From positions 1,292,424-1,356,423 of the forward strand of contig NZ_KB905467.1 of the NCBI RefSeq assembly GCF_000381365.1: a stretch of 64,000 nucleotides of DNA, given 5' to 3'. The notes under the pieces are model-generated. The model had not been told where the DNA came from. It did no database searches and worked only from the letters and a program-made list of their open reading frames with translations. The position numbers and the translations under genes were made by a program. Origin of the DNA: Bacteroides salyersiae WAL 10018 = DSM 18765 = JCM 12988 (GTDB lineage Bacteria; Bacteroidota; Bacteroidia; Bacteroidales; Bacteroidaceae). Within the stretch, counting starts at the first letter, position 1, and each line of letters opens with the position of its first letter. This document shows positions 61,164 through 64,000 of this stretch, piece by piece.

Positions 61164-63920
61164 ATGAACAGAATATTGCATCATCCGCAAAACGCCCGGA
61201 GAATTCTCCGGATAACGGCCGATACAATGCTATTGGTCTCGCAGGAAGGCGTTTGCATAGACATCGACACACACAGCGATCTTTGGTTTTTGAAGGAGGA
61301 GCTCCTCCTGGGAAAGAACGTATTCGACCTGTTGCCCCTGCACACGCGGGAGAAGCTGGTACCGACTTTCCGGAGCGTGGTCGACGAACAAAAAACCGTC
61401 AGCCGGAATTACAGGCTGGAGCTGCCGGACGGCACCTATTATTTCAAGTGCATCATGCATCCGTATGACGACATGGTGCTATGCCAATACCGGGACATCA
61501 CTGCACGGAGCAACGTCAAGCTGCAACTGGAACGCACAAACCGCGAGCTGAAAGCCATCCAGAAAGCAGCACAGATCGGCCGGTGGAAATATGCCAGCAA
61601 TGAACGCATCTTCTACTATCAAGGCTATACCGATATCCTCTGTTCCGAAGAATTGCAGTCCATCCCCATCGACCGCTATTGTGAGCTGGTGGTGGAAGAA
61701 GACAAGGCCGTGTTTGCCCAATGGCTCGAGAACAACGAACGGCAACCCGACGAGAATGGCGCAAGCTACCGCATCAGCCACAAAGGCAGCATCTATTACC
61801 TGCAAATCCAGACCTGCGTCCGGGAGGAACAGCCCGACGGCACGTACTATATAGAAGGCTATATACAGAACGTGACGGACATACAACGCCACCGGAATGA
61901 CATCAACACCCTCACACATGCCATCGACAATGCCAAAGAGAGCATATTTGCCGCCCGCGAAGACGGCACGCTGATATTTACCAACAGGCTGTTCCGGCAG
62001 AACCACAGGATACAGAGCGACCGGGAACTCAGCTCTTATAAGATTTACGAGTTGGCAGGAGACATGTCCGGCTCGAATGCCTGGCAACGCAGATGTGAAC
62101 AGACGAAAGAGAAAAACTACACCGACTTCATCGCCTATCATCCGGTGCCGGACAATACGGAAATACAAGCTTTTGAAGGGACGATGTATCATGTCACCAG
62201 TGATGAGGGCGAGGTCAGTTATTGGTCGTTCACGCATGACATTACGGAACGCCTGCGCTACGAGTCGCAGATCAAACGGCTGAACCGGATCATGGACACC
62301 ACGATGAAGAATCTCCCGGCAGGCATCGTTGTGAAAGATATCAATAACGACTTCCGCTACGTATACCGCAACCGGGAAGCGTATAATCAGGAAGCATCTG
62401 ACCGGAAAATATCTGATCAGGAAGCATCCGATCATGGATCATACAGTCAAGGATCATCCAGCCGGAAAATATCCAATCAGGAAGTCAGCACGGAAAATGC
62501 CATCGGTAAAAACGATTTCGATTATTATCCGCCGGAACTGGCCGAACAGAAACGGAAAGAGGACATGGAAATTGCAGCCACCGGAACAGGCAAACACTGG
62601 ATATTGGAAGGCAAAGACGAAAACGGCAACCTCCTCATTCTGGACAAACAGAAGATAAAGGTAGACAGCAAAGACTTCTCACCGGTCATCATCAGCATCG
62701 AATGGGACATCACCCAACTGGAACTGATGAAACGCGAACTGCAGGCCTCCAAAGAGAAAGCAGAAACATCGGACAAGCAGAAATCGGCTTTCCTTGCCAA
62801 CATGAGCCATGAGATACGCACTCCGTTGAATGCCATCGTAGGTTTCTCCCGCATCATCGCCGAAAGCGAAGATGCCGACGAGAGGAAAGCATACTACGAA
62901 ATCGTAGACGCCAACAACGAACGGTTACTGCAACTCATCAACGAGATACTCGACCTGTCGAAAATCGAATCGGGCATCGTGGAGTTCTCCTCCGGCCCCG
63001 TGAAACTGCACAAGCTCTGCAAAGAGATATACGATGCACACATATTCCGTACACCGGACGGAGTGGAACTGATCTATGAACCATCGGACGAGATACTTGT
63101 TATCGATTCGGACAAGAACCGCATCTTCCAGGTGATTTCCAACCTGATAGGAAACGCCTTTAAATTCACCAAAGAAGGGAGCATCAGCTACGGATACCGG
63201 CGGGAGGGCGAACGGATCGTTTTCCATGTGACGGACACCGGCACGGGCATTGCCCCCGACAAGGTGGGAAAGGTCTTCGAACGTTTCATGAAGCTGAACA
63301 GCACCGCACAAGGCACGGGGTTGGGGCTTTCCATCTGCAAAACGATCATCGAACGGCTGGGTGGCGGGATCTCCGTAACCTCGGAGCCGGGCAAGGGAAG
63401 CACATTCAGCTTTTGGCTACCGGCAAAGGAGGTAGAGAATCCGGAAGATACCTGTCCGGAGCTATTTGCCGATGCCCCGCCCGCAAACCCGGAAAACGGC
63501 AATCCGGGAGGTGCCAATTCGGGAGGTGTCAAGCCTACCCTCCTCATCGCCGAGGATACAGACAGCAATTACGAACTGCTGCATGCCATTCTCGGAAAGA
63601 TGTATAACTTGGTACGTGCCCGGGATGGCATGGAAGCCGTTACCTTATTCGATGAAATCAAACCGGATCTGATTCTGATGGATATCAAAATGCCGAATCT
63701 GAATGGCCTGGAAGCTACAAAAATCATCCGCGAACTTTCTCCGGAAGTGCCTATCATCATGCAGAGTGCATTCGCCTACGAATACGACCGGAATGCCGCC
63801 AAGGATGCCGGTTGCAATGAATTCATAACGAAGCCGATAGCACAGGACAAGCTGAAGATGATAGTGAAAAGGCTGCTTTATTCAGTTAAAAGCCTTGTCC
63901 AGTTGAAAGTTGAGAGTTGA
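61164..63920 (+). CDS. Hybrid PAS sensor histidine kinase/response regulator
   Basis: The 918-residue protein has no signal peptide or membrane helix, so it is a cytoplasmic sensor. Several PAS-like domains occupy about 10-530 (YRDITARSNVKL, NVTDIQRHRNDI, FTHDITERLR, EWDITQLELM mark their ends). HisKA has the phospho-His motif ANMSHEIRTPLNAIVGF (about 545), HATPase has TDTGTGIAPDKVGKV and GTGLGLSICKTI, and a C-terminal receiver has LILMDIKMPNLNG with the phospho-Asp. A 10-residue repeat is inserted in the fourth PAS (408-442). The last residues VQLKVES come from a 7-bp array. Position after the EPS operon suggests control of it. Confidence 0.93.
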   Translation: MNRILHHPQNARRILRITADTMLLVSQEGVCIDIDTHSDLWFLKEELLLGKNVFDLLPLHTREKLVPTFRSVVDEQKTVSRNYRLELPDGTYYFKCIMHPYDDMVLCQYRDITARSNVKLQLERTNRELKAIQKAAQIGRWKYASNERIFYYQGYTDILCSEELQSIPIDRYCELVVEEDKAVFAQWLENNERQPDENGASYRISHKGSIYYLQIQTCVREEQPDGTYYIEGYIQNVTDIQRHRNDINTLTHAIDNAKESIFAAREDGTLIFTNRLFRQNHRIQSDRELSSYKIYELAGDMSGSNAWQRRCEQTKEKNYTDFIAYHPVPDNTEIQAFEGTMYHVTSDEGEVSYWSFTHDITERLRYESQIKRLNRIMDTTMKNLPAGIVVKDINNDFRYVYRNREAYNQEASDRKISDQEASDHGSYSQGSSSRKISNQEVSTENAIGKNDFDYYPPELAEQKRKEDMEIAATGTGKHWILEGKDENGNLLILDKQKIKVDSKDFSPVIISIEWDITQLELMKRELQASKEKAETSDKQKSAFLANMSHEIRTPLNAIVGFSRIIAESEDADERKAYYEIVDANNERLLQLINEILDLSKIESGIVEFSSGPVKLHKLCKEIYDAHIFRTPDGVELIYEPSDEILVIDSDKNRIFQVISNLIGNAFKFTKEGSISYGYRREGERIVFHVTDTGTGIAPDKVGKVFERFMKLNSTAQGTGLGLSICKTIIERLGGGISVTSEPGKGSTFSFWLPAKEVENPEDTCPELFADAPPANPENGNPGGANSGGVKPTLLIAEDTDSNYELLHAILGKMYNLVRARDGMEAVTLFDEIKPDLILMDIKMPNLNGLEATKIIRELSPEVPIIMQSAFAYEYDRNAAKDAGCNEFITKPIAQDKLKMIVKRLLYSVKSLVQLKVES
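62385..62489 (+). repeat. 30-bp in-frame tandem repeat in the kinase PAS domain
   Basis: Three and a half copies of a 30-bp unit begin at 62385, 62415, 62445 and 62475 and encode NQEASDRKIS, DQEASDHGSY, SQGSSSRKIS and NQEVS. It is in frame and inserted in the fourth PAS domain. Confidence 0.85.
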
Positions 63921-64000
63921 AAGTTGAAAATTACTATGCAGCGTGGCAGTATTTGTTCAGTTGAAAATTGAGAGTTGAAAGTTGAAAGTTACTATGCAGC
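63900..64000. repeat. Heptad array H, two 43-bp copies
   Basis: Copies at 63900-63942 and 63958-64000 each hold four 7-bp units of GTTGAAA/GTTGAGA type followed by TACTATGCAGC. The first copy contains the kinase stop codon (63918-63920). The array runs off the window edge. Confidence 0.88.

Overview
The window is chromosomal DNA of a gut Bacteroides-type organism (Bacteroidales). Evidence: a six-gene Na+-translocating NADH:quinone reductase operon, a TonB-dependent receptor with a carboxypeptidase-like N-terminal domain, a CotH-family lipoprotein, DUF4248, HU-like and Lin1244-type genes, and promoters of the Bacteroides TTTG / TAnnTTTG type (the clearest at 52051-52082). No rRNA, tRNA, insertion sequence or CRISPR array was found.

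Layout. 1-1813: a cut DUF1460 gene, an SGNH hydrolase and lipB. 1918-7534 (minus): a copper module (CopA P-type ATPase, periplasmic HMA protein, TonB receptor, Cys-rich HYC_CC_PP-like protein) with a 7-bp-arm palindrome beside the receptor promoter and four copies of a strictly 23-bp-spaced repeat. 7710-11549: a small accessory stretch with a divergent FtsZ-like protein, an unknown 212-aa protein and a CotH kinase lipoprotein. 11759-16851: a DUF3298-type lipoprotein, rsmG, an MBL hydrolase and gcvP. 17004-24536: nitroreductase, an orphan HpaII-family endonuclease, a frameshifted C39-like peptidase, a CDGSH protein, a YigZ/IMPACT protein, and the serC-serA-DUF1015 cluster interrupted by a frameshifted four-helix-bundle gene. 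24935-35767: a DbpA-like helicase, nqrABCDEF, a C1B aminopeptidase and a BamA-like outer-membrane protein.

35894-61121 is an exopolysaccharide locus in two operons: TolC-like, Wzc-like co-polymerase, Wzy-like polymerase and three glycosyltransferases (35894-43694); then a glycosyltransferase, Wzx flippase, four more glycosyltransferases, a methyltransferase and a deacetylase-like lipoprotein (52206-61121), followed by a hybrid PAS histidine kinase. The halves are separated by about 8.3 kb (43657-52018) of mostly opposite-strand genes: amidase, small coiled-coil protein, HU-like protein, DUF4248, AAA/PDDEXK protein, Rpn-type nuclease, primase-helicase, Lin1244-type replication protein and an HTH protein. 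This resembles a degenerate phage or plasmid replication and lysis module.

The most unusual non-coding signal is a set of intergenic repeats. Several unrelated-looking arrays share a period of 7 bp (or 8 bp for the GTGCCAAT type), are often arranged as inverted arms around a short core, and repeatedly abut or contain the stop codon of a neighbouring gene. A second family (CCTCTCCCC-AGCCCTCTCC palindromes, 112-138 bp) occurs four times. The most interesting protein is the FtsZ-like paralogue (7710-8594), which keeps the T7 catalytic-loop aspartates but has lost the GTP-binding signature.
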